Source of the DNA: Mactromeris polynyma
Lineage: Eukaryota; Mollusca; Bivalvia; Venerida; Mactridae
Direction: 5' to 3'
DNA length: 64,000 nucleotides
Assembly (NCBI GenBank): GCA_032209605.1
Contig: JASFXZ010000001.1
Location: 36,832,619-36,896,618, forward strand
Below the pieces are notes generated by a model. The model made no database searches and was not told where the DNA came from. It was given only the letters and a program-made list of their open reading frames with translations. The position numbers were made by a program, and so were the translations under genes. Positions 1 to 13,607 of the stretch are shown here, one piece after another. Positions within the stretch are counted from its first letter, which is position 1. The number at the start of each line of letters is the position of its first letter.

Positions 1-1299
1 TGAAATGGTAAATTTACAGATTCAGGAATCTGAGGTTGGCGGGGGGGGGATTTTGTGCTTTATTGATACAATGATCTTTTGTGATAAATTCAAGAGACAC
101 TTGAAATTTAGATTTTGTGTAAGTTAATATGTTCAATTACATAAAGTTAGTTTTTGTGTACAGCTATTGGAAACAACTGATGCTTTAAATTTAAAACAAT
201 AATATATAAAAAGTGTTCAGCGGGTGCCTCAAGTCTGCCCCTCCCCTCCCCCCATGATTTTGTCATGATAAAGATTGCTTTAGCTTCCTGTTATTCAGAG
301 AGGGGGGGGAAATAAATTTGCGTAAATAAATATTCAGACAATGGGAGTCCGGACTTATAATGAAATTCCATTTCCAAACATGGGAAGATTAAATAATGCA
401 AATGGAAATGTATTTTGAACGTTGTGTCAATTCCAGCAGTATCAATAATGACATCAGAATGTTACAGGTGTAACATAATTTTGCCAAACATATGTTTGCC
501 GTCAGAAATATTGTGAAATCAAGTTGTGTACATTAATATGAGTTAAGAGCTGTCATTGATTCAGCAAACTGCACAGTGACGATATCGATATATCAGATGA
601 GAAATATCAACGATTTATCAATGTATCAAGTTGGCTCTTATATGCTTGCATTTCATTATTTCATATATTTTCACTAATATGTCCTAACATGCTTGTGTAT
701 TACTTTGACCATCTTGTTTCCTCACTGTAATGAAGTGTAATTTATATTTTTGCAAAATAAATAAAAAACCTGAATAATCTTTAGTAAATTATATTTCCAT
801 GAATAGTTTTGAAGGTACAGAACAGTTTTAAATATATAGCCTTAATTGTCAAAGCTTTCAATTTTGTTTTGGGCGAATTTTCATAGTTTTCAGACATGTA
901 TATATACATGTATTATTGATAAGTAACGATTTCTAAAAATATGTATTGATGATCGAATGACAGCAAAATATCAAGGATACATCAATGTCTCTATCTATGA
1001 CAGATCCGACACAGTTACAGCTCAATTATCTAGATTTCAAATCAATCCAATTACCAAAGTAACACATAACGTCAACAGTTAAGGAAGGTTTTCCCTATCT
1101 TGTAAAACTCATTAATATTTCAGATGAACACACACTTGCAAGTCAACTAATTTTGTTTGCAGGAATCTGTAATTGCAATTGATGTCTGTGGGTATAAGTA
1201 CCAGGGTCGTTTACACAGCTCTGGTGTCTGTTTTCACACTCAGACAGACATCTTCATTTATTTAAAACCCAAAATTCTCTACAGCTTAAGAACCAAATG

Positions 1300-1572
1300 T
1301 TACAAAATCATAGCAAAGTATGAATCAAAAGTTGCAAAATTAGAGCAAAGTAAGTACTAAATGATGCAAAATCAGAGCAAAGTAAGAATCAAAAGTTGCA
1401 AAATTAGAACAAAGTAAGAATCAAAAGTTGCAAAATCAGAGCAAAGTAAGAATCAAAAGTTGCAAAATTAGAACAAAGTAAGAATCAAAAGTTGCAAAAT
1501 TAGAACAAAGTAAGAATCAAAAGTTGCAAAATTAGAGCAAAGTAAGAATCAAAAGTTGCAAAATCAGAGTAA
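1300..1572. repeat. 32-bp minisatellite
   Basis: About eight or nine tandem copies of a 32-bp unit built around GCAAAGTAAGAATCAAAAGT, differing by single bases (TTAGAAC, TCAGAGC, TTAGAGC variants). The first copies are more diverged. Confidence 0.9.
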
Positions 1573-2644
1573 AGAAATCCCAACAATTTTACCAACATGT
1601 ATTACATAACTATTTAGCTGAACTATTTGCTATATAAAGAACAAAGATATTGACATACTTTTCTACAAGTGAAACTTGTATTTTAATACTGAGCCGGAAT
1701 ACAATAAAACTTTGGGGAAGGGGGTTGCAGCCCTTGGTAGAGGTAATTTCAGCAAACTGGGGGAATTGTCAAGGTCAAACCAGTGTAGATATACAATAGT
1801 CCTCATACTGTTGCAAGTACCAGTAACCAAAACACAAACATGTATGAGATATTACATCTGCCTGTCAGAAAATCATATTAGTATTTTCCAGATCTATTGT
1901 TTTTGGCTACAAGGAAGAAAACTGAATTTGAATGTGGGGGGGGGGAGATACCATGTTGGTTGGGAATGGGGCTAATATCTAGCCCCAATAACAGAGGTTG
2001 AAGATTAAAACTATTGGCATCCATAATAATTATAATCAGGGTTTTACAAGCACTCTGAATTTGGAGACCTGAATGATTCTTTTATTCCAGAGACTTATAT
2101 TGAACCATTTTTTATTAAAATTTTGGAAATTTTTATCAAAAAAACTGTTTTGAAATGCTGAGTAAGAACTCTGATAATGTCAAATCAACAAAATCAATTG
2201 CAGTATTGGTAATTAACATAAAGCATGATAAAACAAATATTGTAAACTGTATTAGTTGGCTAGCTAAAATTAAAGATTTTTACACAGCACAAACAATCAA
2301 AATTCAATATGAAGAGCTGGTGATTTCCTGAGTACATTTTCACATAAGAGCCAACATTGTAAAACAGCTCCTATTCAGTCATTGATTGTAATCTGTTTAC
2401 CAGTAAACCAGATTTTTATAAGTCTCATTCAGTAGAGATTACATTCTTTAGGAAGCACATATTATAGTGCGTCCACAAAAATTGATCTATATAGATGTAA
2501 AAAAGACAGCCTTTTGGTACATCAACAGAAATATGGGCAATACAATTATAAGATCTTAAAATACAAGGCACTTCAGGACTAAGATATTTCTCATTCATGA
2601 TACAACGACACTGGACACCATTACTGCTAGAAGACAGCTTACAA

Positions 2645-2810
2645 ACCATAGTAATGCCAGGCTTGTTCAGGAACACGAACATTTCAATACACTTATTTTG
2701 AAATGTAATGGTCCAGGTAATATATTCATACGTTCGCAGTTAATAAAATTGCACTATACAAATATCGATGGCGGGAAAATAAAGGAGAATGTCAGATCTA
2801 TACAGTCTTA
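2645..2810 (+). pseudogene. Protein-coding relic, paralogous to the one at 26200-26470
   Basis: The plus strand reads HFNTLILKCNGPGNIF then IRSQLIKLHYT before a stop at about 2809. The minus strand near 26340-26410 reads FFNTPFLKCNGPGKIF then MRSQLIKSHYT. The two agree at amino-acid level over about 40 residues, so both derive from one coding sequence. The protein family is not recognised. It could be a fragment of a transposable-element ORF or of a dispersed gene. Confidence 0.5.
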
Positions 2811-5603
2811 AATGTGCCAAAATAGCTGGGTGTTAAACAGTGCTCTTGTGGATACTGTATTCACAATGTCGGCAATATAATATAATACTGCAAGTTAAAT
2901 TTTTTGATTCATTATCATAAAATATTCAGTTAAACATATAAATATGTAGGGCATACACACATAAACATACAGAAAATAAACTCTCCATTTACAAATATTC
3001 TAACTGTAGCACTCTTTTTCAATATTTGGGGCAGAAAACATAAACCCTTGACCTTCAGAAATTTAGTGGCATTTTGGTCAGAAATGGAGAAAACTGTTAT
3101 ATCAGGATACAACATTTGCTAACAATTTATTCTGAAAAGGGCCCAAAGTTTGCTTCAGAACGGTTTATTGTTATGAGACAGAACAGCTTTAGAATCATAT
3201 AAACTTGATTAGTATCTCAACCTAGAAACAACATGTTCAAGATGGAACACAAACTGATGAAAGAACAAATAAATCAAGACAATGAGTACAGCACTTCAAG
3301 GATTGCTTGGCGTGTAAAGGACACATACAGTTAAGACACTTTACCAATACTGGTACGACCACTCGCTTTGATTATTGGGAAACAATTTCATTGCCTTTAA
3401 GGACGTCCAATGTCACACAGTCTAGACTTATCAGTGTCAAACAAATGAAAGAAAGTCTTACAAGTTATCACAAGGCAGAACTTCCTGGGGGAAACACTCC
3501 ATTCAATTTGCATTTATATGATTGTCTATTCTTGCTCTCTCGTTTCTAATAATACTGATCAATAAAGTACTGCTATATAATGGATATAAACCAATCAGAA
3601 ATAGAATACAGACCTAGTTCTTCCTACACAGACAAAACAAGACCGATATAGAAATTATTCTTGTTTCATTCCTTGCTACAGTTAAATAGGATTTTTCTTC
3701 ACATTTCAAAAATGTATCCTTGAGAAAGGTTTCTAAAGAACCTCAGGAGTCCCTCATTGTATTTTTAGACTAGGTGTGTCTCTAGGACATACACAAACCA
3801 CTGATATTTCTCATTATAATTGACTTGAATAAAAGAACAACACCTGTACCTTTTCAGTATAGATCTATTGATTCGTCACAGGGAAGAAATATGTCCCTAT
3901 GAAGTCCATAATGGATACACATACTTTGACTTTTGCATTTTTGTGTATCAGAGACTAAGTATGCTTAGATTGTTCACGGAACCTTTGCTGTGTTTGAATA
4001 ACCATAAGATCTGATATTCTGACAAATTCTCCAGGTGAGAAATATATCTTGGATAATGACAGTTATAACCAGCAGTGCATACCTTTAATATTACATGTAG
4101 CGACTTAAAGTGGAATTGGAAATTTAGATGAAATAAAACACCCCAATTATTAGAGATTTTTTCATCCAGGCCATAATTACAAAAAAATTGTTAGATTGGC
4201 AGAACGTTACAAACCCATGAAAATGGGTCCAACTCAAAACATTATTAGAGGGGTCTGAGAGGGATTTTGAGCAGCTTATCAATAGTTGAAGACTAGAATG
4301 ACCATAAAATACAAAATGAATTACCTATCCATACCACCTACACACCTAAGGTTATGCCTAACAAATATTTTTTAAGAATGGTCCCTGAGTCCAATAGTAC
4401 TTTATAACACACTCAACAGCCTTTTATCAAATATTAATGTTCATCTTACAGAGATAATTTATGACCAAAAAAGCAAAAGTAAACATTTCATAAATAAAGT
4501 CAGAAAAAAGTCATGTTATTGCATTGTTCTTACAACTCTTATTAGCAATCATAATAAAATTGTCCAGGAGCAAAAGTAACAGACAGCATGTTCCAAATTT
4601 AATCAGACCATTTAAATTTGTGAAAAATATATAAAATTTACATTTTCACTGCAAGAAGTTTAACCAGTTCAGAAATTTATATTTTTACTGGTCAGTTTTA
4701 AGTAAATGGAAGCATTCCAACTTTAGAAATTCATAAGTAATGGCATAAATTTGCTAAAACTCAGGTAGTTTCACTTTGTCATCTGATAAATCACAATCAC
4801 AGTCCAACATTCACCATGATGGCAAGGCCGCTGCAGTGTAGTGAACCTTTCAATATTTTGCCTAAATGGGGAGGGGCCTGACCCAGGGGAAGTCAACTTG
4901 TCTTTTTGGGCACAAATGCCCCATCCTAGAGTCAATCATTTTGTCTTATCCCTACAGTGGGAATTGCTAATTCCCCACTTCAAGGATCTATTAAAAATTT
5001 CCCACCTGTCTCAAATCATCTTCTGCCTGAGGCAAAACATTGATAATTGCATAATTTGGAGAGAACATGAAATTCAAGGTCAGAGGTGTCTGGTTCAGTC
5101 CAAAATAAACAAATATCCCTCTATCAGGAAAAAGAAATGTTATTTAAAGAATAAAACTGACATGTAAAAATATGCTTGCAGTGTTTATACAATGTATACA
5201 GTGTTTCTTTTCACTTCTAGGGGAATGGTGGCGGGGCCCTTAAATAGGGGAAAATAGCGTTGTGAGGGGAAAATAGAATGACAATAATGTGCATTCAAAG
5301 TATACATTTCTATGTCTATATTCACTACATTTCTTTGTTGCAGTGATGTAAACATGCTAACAGATTGGTTAATTTCATTACAGGTCAATGTTTATATATT
5401 TCTGACTAAAAATAACAACAATACTGGCAACATATCTCCAATTTAAAAAAAAAGCTGTAGGAGGGGAATTTTAACTGAGAATAGCGGAAAAAAACATACT
5501 TTTGAGTGAGGGGAATGGGTCCGAATTTCGGCCCCAAAAAGGCCCCAAAAAAAACACTGGTATAACATGTCAAACTCATAGAATGATTAAATGTAATATT
5601 TAC

Positions 5604-5672
5604 CCGTTCCATTTCCATGAATTCATCGTCTAACTCTGTACCTTTAGCACCACCAATCTTTTCACTCATAAA
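5604..5672 (-). CDS. SH3GL: Endophilin A coding exon 2
   Basis: Twenty-three codons in phase 0 at both ends, reading FMSEKIGGAKGTELDD then EFMEMER. This is the start of BAR helix 1 and the best-conserved part of the fragment. A polypyrimidine-CAG acceptor precedes it. Confidence 0.88.
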
Positions 5673-8359
5673 CTGAAAAAAAGGAATCAATATAACATTA
5701 ATGTTTAACACAAACAAATTTTAAAAAAATAGTCAGCAAAAATCTAATGATATGTTGGGCTCTACTAAAATAATTGGCGCTTTTGTGCAAACATGGTTAC
5801 AGTCTTCACGATAACCCACTTGCCCGGGACAAGTAAAATTACGGTTAGACACGTAACAAATCCATTTTGTACGCCCCAAACAGGCAATTCGTGTTTGTGG
5901 TCTGGTCTGACCAGCTTTGATCCATGCTGTCACAAAAATTGATGACATAGTACGCAATACTTTAATTGGTTTAAATTTTTTGTCAGTGTAACAGCACTTC
6001 ATCAACTATCGCTACCTGTCTTCATTCCCAATTTAACAAATCAAAACAACCATCAATACATCATGTTTCTTCGTTATTTTGACGGTGCTGTTAATTTGAT
6101 TCGGGCAAGTGGAAATTGCAAGCTGTCTGCCCGATTGGGCAAGTCCTTCAAAAAAACTATTGTGAAGACTGTGCTAACAGGCGTGAACAACAGTATATTT
6201 GTTAATCATTCATTTACAAAAAAATCAGGAAAAACAGTCATGCAAGTTGATAAAAAAAAGGTTGACTGCGAGTTTAATAGGAAGCAGATAAGGCAGTATT
6301 GGTTTAATTTTTAAATTAATGTTTAAGGCACTGATATAAAACTTCCTATTTTGTTTCAATTATATTTTCAGATAATAGTGTTAATATGTTTACATCAATT
6401 TCAAATTTACAATCTTCCTGGTGAACAGTTATGAACATTGATGGACGATAACAGTAATGGTTAGACCATCTGATTAATTGATCAGATTTTCTGAAAGCCC
6501 CACAGATAGAGGCAATTATCAACGAAGTGCTTACACTGTGCTTTATGACAATTTATGCATAGCATAAACTCTGACACTATTATGTATAGTTCCACTTGGT
6601 TTTTTTCTATTGCTTGATGAAATAATTGCCATTATATTGTTACCAAATGGAAATAAAATTTGCAAATTTCATGTAATTATCGCAAATAACAATTACAGAC
6701 CCTTGTTCATAATATTTTCAACGAAGCTATGATATTAAAACAGGCTGTGTGTAAAATGCATAGCGACTGCTTTTTTGGCCAATAAAAACTTCATTGAAAC
6801 AGACTTGGGGTTGAAAAAGCTACAAATTTTGTTTTCTGTTATAAATCCAATGTTGAGAGGCAATGTGGAAATAGACTTGTTATGTGAATAAATGGATGTA
6901 GATACTTGTGTTAAAACAATGTGGTGTAAAATATTTATTATGTAAGAATTACAAAGTTTTATATTCATTTTAACTGAGTTGTTTTCTTTTTCAATAATAC
7001 CCAGTATTGTCCGCCATTACCGAAATTTGGACTTATTACCCATCATGGGTTTAACCCGGTTTTCATGTACCGTAAACCAACCCTGCATTTTTGCTTGCCA
7101 ACCTTAATGAAAAGACGTTTTACGAATGATGTTCAAGAATGGCTACTCTTGACAGCTTGAAAATACAGATACACAGTTACTTATCTTTCCCAAAAATTCT
7201 TCAGACAATCAGATTTATTTCATTTAAACAATGGTCAGTCCTAGTCAAAACTCGCCTGTCAATGATAATAATTAGCAACTGAAACAATGGCTGCAGTTTG
7301 AAATTTCATTCAATCAATCATTGTCATATTTGCTAAAGATAATTCCTTCCTTGTAAGGCCTAAATAAAAAATATGTTTGTTTCAGGTTTCATGCCCCAAA
7401 AAAAAGGGTAGGTAGGTCGGAAATCTTTTTTTTTGGGAGATTATTTTTATATTCAAATGAAACAAATTAAACATATACTTTAAATGAATATCTGTTAAAA
7501 GACAAACCCCCTTTTCCTTTTAACATGGATAATGTTTTATTCAAGGTGAATATAATGCTCTTGAGCTGGAATACTCGTAAAGCATCTAAAAACTGGACAG
7601 AAATGAATCTAAAGACAAATTCACACAAAGAAATTTAACAAAAAAAGAAAAAAATGTTAACACTCGAAAAAATGTTCTAGGGTCGGGGCCAAACAAATAG
7701 GGTAGGTCGGGAAACCTGAAACAAACATATTTTTCTTTTACGCCTAAACATAAACCACTTTAATAATCATCTTGAGAAACACAATACAAACATATTATTC
7801 TTCATGTACTTTCTACAATTCTTCCCACACAGTAATAAACTTGGAACCATCTTAATTTTTATGATTAAAATTTTAATACTTCTATCAACTTCACATTCTT
7901 GATTATATACTTCATTCGACTCTTTATTGAACAAGCAAGTCTGTTAGCCTCACTTTTGTCAAACTCTAGATAATGTTGGTTGATAAAACCAGTGCTAACA
8001 GAGTAAAGTTTTACACAAATTCTCTCAAAAAAGATGCACAAGAACGAAACCATGGTTTCGACTGAGTAAACAATGTATTGTTCCACAATTTTCCAACAAA
8101 TATATATATATATATATATTGTCAGAGATTCCTAAAAGAATTCCGATCAGCTGATGAATGGACGTGACATAACAAGTATTTTGAAATGTACACAACGATA
8201 CTTGTTTATCACTGGATGATAAACATAAATTTCCCAATGATGAATGGGAAATGATCTGAATTCAACTAAATCATTATTAAGATTGATTTATAAATATATA
8301 CACTGTTCTCTCACCTGATTAGCTTTATTAAGCTGTTTTTTAAAGCCTGCTAACGACAT
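5604..8359 (-). CDS. SH3GL: Endophilin A, first two coding exons (5' end of gene, partial)
   Basis: Endophilin A is a BAR-domain and SH3-domain protein that bends membranes in clathrin-mediated and synaptic endocytosis. Two exons join in phase 0: 8359-8315 (15 codons, MSLAGFKKQLNKANQ) and 5672-5604 (23 codons, starting FMSEKIGGAKGTELDD and ending MEMER). This matches the family N-terminus, which runs from an amphipathic helix H0 into SEKxGGAxGTxLDDxFxEMER. Both splice sites fit: donor GTGAG after exon 1, acceptor TTTTTTTCAG before exon 2, donor GTAAAT after it. The ATG at 8359-8357 is chosen because it gives the canonical start. The remaining BAR exons and the SH3 domain were not found in 1-5603 and should lie beyond the left edge. 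The paralogue number within endophilin A cannot be told from 38 residues. Confidence 0.88.
7367..7734. mobile_element. Short inverted-repeat (MITE-like) element
   Basis: About 23 bp of terminal inverted repeat (ATATGTTTGTTTCAGGTTT at the left, its reverse complement at 7712-7730) bounds a 368-bp segment with no ORF. Just inside each end is a GGGTAGGTAGGTCGG-like motif in direct orientation. It sits in endophilin intron 1. Confidence 0.6.
8099..8120. repeat. (TA)n microsatellite
   Basis: An uninterrupted run of alternating T and A of about 20 bp in endophilin intron 1. Confidence 0.9.
8315..8359 (-). CDS. SH3GL: Endophilin A coding exon 1
   Basis: Fifteen codons encoding the amphipathic H0 helix (MSLAGFKKQLNKANQ). 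It ends in phase 0 at a GTGAG donor. In the family this helix inserts into the bilayer and is needed for membrane bending. Confidence 0.87.
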
Positions 8360-8960
8360 CTCGGCGTTTAAGTATAAGAAATTTAATAATTTAACGATTT
8401 GACGTTTTATTCTTCCACCGGAAGTACTCCCACTGCTAACGGTGCGTGAGAATATATTACTTCGTGCAGATGTTCCATTTTTTGACAGTTTCGTCCCTTA
8501 ACACTTCGCCCTGGAATTATTCGTCCAAGTCATGCTACAGAGCATATCTTTTCATTCCTTTCCGTAATTGATCAATGTGTTAAGTTGATTGAAACATATT
8601 TAAAATATTGTTCAAATGCAGATAGTCGGCCATCCTGAACATTAGTAATCGCCCTAATTTCGCAATAAAAATCACCATAACGTGCATGCCATAAGCCTGG
8701 CCATGACGTCATTGCTACGACAGAGATTTGATGTGGGCTATGAACACTATTCTTCATTTATTATGACGATGTGTGCATGAAATCATGAATTTATCTTTAC
8801 CTACCTCCTCTCTAAATTTAATGCGTTTCACACTACAGAACATATTCGAGTAATCTACTCAAAATGGCGGCACGTTATTATCAAAATACGTCACATATAG
8901 TCACGTGACAGCCATGCACTCTCACAAACTCCTCGCAACGGTTACGGCCCTTTACAGTAT
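8360..8960 (-). promoter_or_regulatory. Probable endophilin promoter / 5' UTR region
   Basis: The 600 bp upstream of the endophilin ATG are richer in CpG than their surroundings. At 8871-8916 there is a cluster of AAAATGGCGGC (YY1-like), TACGTCAC (CRE-like) and GTCACGTGAC (palindromic E-box). The transcription start is not determined, and an untranslated first exon is possible. Confidence 0.4.
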
Positions 8961-9819
8961 GCAGAAAAGAACAGGTGCTCGACCCGTTTAATTGCTGTAA
9001 GGAGATTGGCGCTCTCAGTGAAATCCAATTTTTAGCACCATGACAACTCTCAAACATAATTTAATAGGGGCGAATATAAGATAATCACACGAGTAAAGCA
9101 TAGATATAAGAAAATAAAAGGCCTTATCTTTATATAATACAATGGTCGAGATCTAAACGAAATATACTGAATTATGTTGTTTTTACAAAACTTTGAAACT
9201 CCAGCCTGAATGAACCTCATATTTCATTAAAAAAAACAAATACATCATCATTAACAAAATTTGATAGTTGCTATTTGTCTCAATAACTAATGCATGCGAT
9301 ACGGTACCATAAATTCACGGCTATAAAATGCATGTATATACCAATATATACAGGTGATAAATTATGTAATAAATTAATAAGATTAAACAATTTGAATGCT
9401 TCAACGCATTCTATAAATAGTTGTTTCGTCATACGGACCCACAATTGCAGCTATTACCAGCCCGTATAATAACCTCTATAAATATTGTATTGTGAAAATG
9501 TGCCCATTTATATAACAATTTACCCCAGTCTCTATAAGAATGAATCCCATGTTGGGACAAATTGTTAACTTAACTAACATCACACATTACCTTGTTTTAA
9601 TAGATATTTGGCTGAACTAAATAAAGTAAGTGTACCCAACAATGTGAAAAACGTAACAACGAACTCCCGTCTCCCCTAAAATATTTGTAAATCGTGCATC
9701 GAAGTTTTATGCTCAATTTTGAGATAAAGAGGTTGTTTCTCATTTTATTCATTCAAGTTCAAACAATAACATAATAATCTCCGGTCCAATGAATGGAGTA
9801 TTAGAGTGGGAACAGAACT

Positions 9820-9974
9820 ACAGTAAAACCTCACTTAAAGACCACCTCAATAATAATACCACCACAAAATTAAGAACACAATTTTTCAGTCCATTTTCAC
9901 TGTTTTGCTATTCATTCAACCTCAATATTTTTCAAGGGTCAAAAGGGTGGACTTATTATTAAGGTTTTACTGTA
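9820..9974. mobile_element. Palindromic CAGTAAAACCTC element, copy 1
   Basis: Starts ACAGTAAAACCTCA and ends AAGGTTTTACTGTA, so the termini are inverted repeats. The interior has GACCACCTCAATAATAA and TTTCAAGGGTC-type motifs shared with the other copies. It has no ORF. Confidence 0.7.
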
Positions 9975-10206
9975 CATCTGTTAGTTCCTGCCAGCATTAA
10001 ACTTCATAATAAATTTAATAAATTTGCTTAGCCGGACAAATTATTCTTAATAACTAATGTTGAAATGTTAACTCAGTCTGTCACGAGTTAGGGTTACCTA
10101 AATAAGGGGACTTAACTCTTGACAAAATATAATGCGTATAGACAACTCTGGACTTTAGAACAGAAAAGAACATAAATTGTGTTATTTACTTGAGCAATTA
10201 CAGCTT

Positions 10207-10296
10207 TGTATAACTTTAAATAACTTTGCGTAACTTTTAATAACTTTGCGTAACTTTTAATAACTTTGAGTAACATTAAATAACTTTAACTTTGAT
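10207..10296. repeat. 20-bp tandem repeat
   Basis: About four units of TAACTTTGCGTAACTTTTAA with substitutions. Confidence 0.85.
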
Positions 10297-13200
10297 AAAT
10301 AAGTATTGGAACATGTATTTATAACAAGTTTCCATTAAGAAAAGGTAGACACTATGAGGCCCATGTAGATAATATTATACAGTATGCGTATTGTCCGGAC
10401 AGTCACAGTTTAGAAACCGTTGAAACAAACGTCTGTGTGTTCTGATATATCAGACGCCGACACAGTATCTGGACAGGGCACATGAAGCATCGGTGATACG
10501 TTTTATAAAAACAATAGAATACAAATATCAACGACAGAGTAACCATATTACGGACATATAAACCGTGGGTTTGATCTCGGAAGAAAATCTCGCCGGTCGC
10601 GAGGATTCAAACAAATCTAAACACACATAGTAGGACGTTTCCAATCCATGATTTTTAAGACCGTGACCATATGCAATGATAATTAATATAGTTACAAATT
10701 TAAAAAATATGTATTCAGTGCCAATATTTAGACCTTCTATATGACTTTCTTCAGTGGTGATATTCGCATTTATAGAATAGTTAATGTAAAATAAAGATAG
10801 CATACATTAAGATCAAGTTTGTTAGTAAGTATTTGAAGCACTCGTTGACCGTCCGGCTTAACGAGGAAATGTGCGAATTCTATACAAACACGGACAAAAG
10901 AGAATGTGTCGGTTTAACTTAAGTGTTATTTTAATGACCATTTAGCGGTTCCCTTTTGCATCAACATTACTTAAATAGTTCCTATTAAATCAAATAGTTG
11001 AACTTTTTAAACTATAATAGGCAAACAATTGTTACAACCGGGAGAAACGTATGACCCGGTTTGTGTAACGTGCTTCAATATTACGTCAACTTACGTTACA
11101 TTTACGCTACCACACGGGTAATATCGATTACAATTAGGTGCAAACTGATTATATCTTTTCAGCGTATATCGGACAAACAGTTTATAAATAGTGCTATTAA
11201 TGAAACTAACAAAGATGTTAACAGTACATGACAATATTTAGATGCAGATGTTTAGAGTAACGGAGATTACAGGACGGTATTTTCTCAAATGAATTAACTC
11301 AACATTTCGTCGATCAAGTTTGAGGTATATTTTGGTTTAATAAAACGGAAATTTCGAATTGCTTTTGATAAATTATTATTTTGATTATTAATATATAAAT
11401 GAGATTTCTTAATTCTTTATTTTATTATTTGGAACAATGGTATAAAATATTTAAAATAGCTTTGAAACCATTATCCAAGTCTGCGTGTTGTTTTAGCAAT
11501 CTCCTGCTCATCAAGTGTTAGAAAGTCTTCGTTTGAGATAAAGAATTTGGACAATGCGCCTTATAAGTAAAGAAATTTGTCGCATGTTATTCTTTATCTC
11601 AGATATTAACTTGTATGTGATACGATCTTTATTTTTGAGGGTGATTCCTACCATTTATTTGAACATTACGAGATTACATCAAGAATTCAATAAAATAAGG
11701 TAAGTGGATATTTTTTACTTATATTGAATTTGAGGGTAATATTGTCTGAAATTATTAACTGTTTAAATGAGATTATACATACTCCTTTCATGTGTTAACA
11801 TATTATCTTATATTTCACACGTCGTGTTATTGTGTGGGTGCTATATATTGCGATAATCTTGTATAAGTTAATTGTCAAAAAGTTTAGAACCGTAAACAAA
11901 TTATACTTTGCCATAATTATATCGGAAAAAGAAGAAAAAGTCGCTTTATGATGGTATGTTTATGCCACTTTTTACTTGCAAACAAATTATAGCTGAAATA
12001 TGTATTTTTCTGAAAGTTACGGCGAAAGTTGATGTTGGTCGGAAAAAACGACAAATAGCTCGAATGTTTTCAGGCCTGTTAATTTATTTATAGCGACAGC
12101 TGTATGCCAATAGCAATGCACTGACCGATAATTATGTATAAATTACATGGCAGTGCAATTTCCGCACGCAAATAGTTTGACCATTAACTGTTCGTGCTTA
12201 TAAGCGAAAAATGCTGGCAGGAATGCGCCACCATAAAAATAGTCGCATAATGCATCATTCCGTTGTGTTGTCTTCGTAATAGGGTTTTAATGCTATCATT
12301 TTCAAACTGGTCCAGGAATAGTTGAATCTAAGAATACCAGGAAAAGTATACCAACGACAAAGAAAACGAACCGAAACGCTTAGTTATAGTCCGCATCACC
12401 GTAGTTACGCCCGGTACATATTGGACAATTGTATACCCGCAGTTTGGTGCGAGTTTGTGAGAACAGTTTATTTACATATCTCAGTTCACGAAAAGCATGA
12501 CAACATGAGTACAAAAATGTAATATAAAAAAAACTTATACGATGGTAAAGAGGCAATTACAATTTGAAAATCAATGCATCATGCACAAGAAATATACTTG
12601 TAGAATACAAATATGAAAAACAAAATTTGCGGGAGAAGGTATTTTAAGTTTTGTTTAAAATATGTATACAAGAAAAATATGTTATTTTCGGATGTTTTAA
12701 GTCTGGCATATATTTAGATTTAGAAAATAATTTCTTTTTAATGAGCGCACAAAGTTTCCTATTTTTTGTTATGTTATTAAAGTCTTGGTCCACGAGTAAT
12801 TGTAATTTTAATAATAATATTAGGGTGACGATAAAAAAGAGACTGTAGTACAACAGCGAACAGTTAGATGTCACCGACAATAAATTATAAATCATGATAT
12901 CATGACAATGCCTAAAGATACAGTCTATTTTTGACAGTTTCGATTCACTGGTAATAGATTGCGCCGCCCGATACGATTGGATGTTGATTATTTATTAATT
13001 ATAACACTAATGAAGAATGAAAGTGCAGTAATGCGTAAACCTGGTGATAAGATCACGTGTCAGTGTGATTTACAGCACGTTGTAAAACAATAAATTCGAC
13101 AAAATAACGATTTGTAGTTCATATACGGGTACGATTGTATTGGGCGGCTGCGTACAGTTTTGCGGCGTTTGACTCTTTTATGAAGCCGAGTTGTTAATCG

Positions 13201-13607
13201 TCAAAGGGGCTGTGTTTAATAATTATTGTATTCATTATACTTTGACAACAACATAAATTGGAATACCCATCGTTGTATATAGGCATGGAACCAACATCGA
13301 ACGATTGTAAGTACATGATATTACATTCATTCAATCTTAAATATGGTTGGTCGAGAAAGCTTCAAATGACATGCGCGGTGTAAGTACCATTTTCAAAACA
13401 ATGCAACAGAGTTGCATGTTCTATAAATGGTAACTTCTGCTTAAAATATTCGATGCGATACAATGTTTTATACTTTAAAACAACTGGCTTGGATAGGTCT
13501 ATTAGGTCGACATAATATTTTTTTATAGAAATATATTTCAACCATTGACAATTAAGAAATGAAAATAAAGTCAAAATCGCATGTAGAAATGACGTAGAAT
13601 TAATTCT

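Larger units (their letters stand above)
1..5603. other. Presumed endophilin intron 2, no exon recognised
   Basis: No reading frame on either strand resembles the next expected endophilin exon, and no other gene is seen. It contains a 32-bp minisatellite near 1300-1572 and a diverged coding relic near 2645-2810 (both listed separately), plus short poly-G and poly-A runs. Confidence 0.5.
5673..8314. other. Endophilin intron 1
   Basis: A 2.6-kb intron. It contains an inverted-repeat element at 7367-7734 and a (TA)n run near 8099-8120. Short open frames inside it show no conserved motif. Confidence 0.7.

Noticed and set aside
1..5603. Search for endophilin exon 3 (the VDVTSRAVMEI-type segment) on the minus strand
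   Set aside because: No frame with this motif was found by eye; it probably lies past the left edge, though a very diverged exon could be missed.
5733..6005. Cysteine-containing 90-codon minus-strand frame in endophilin intron 1
   Set aside because: No signal peptide, no spaced cysteine pattern and no homologous motif recognised; consistent with a chance frame.
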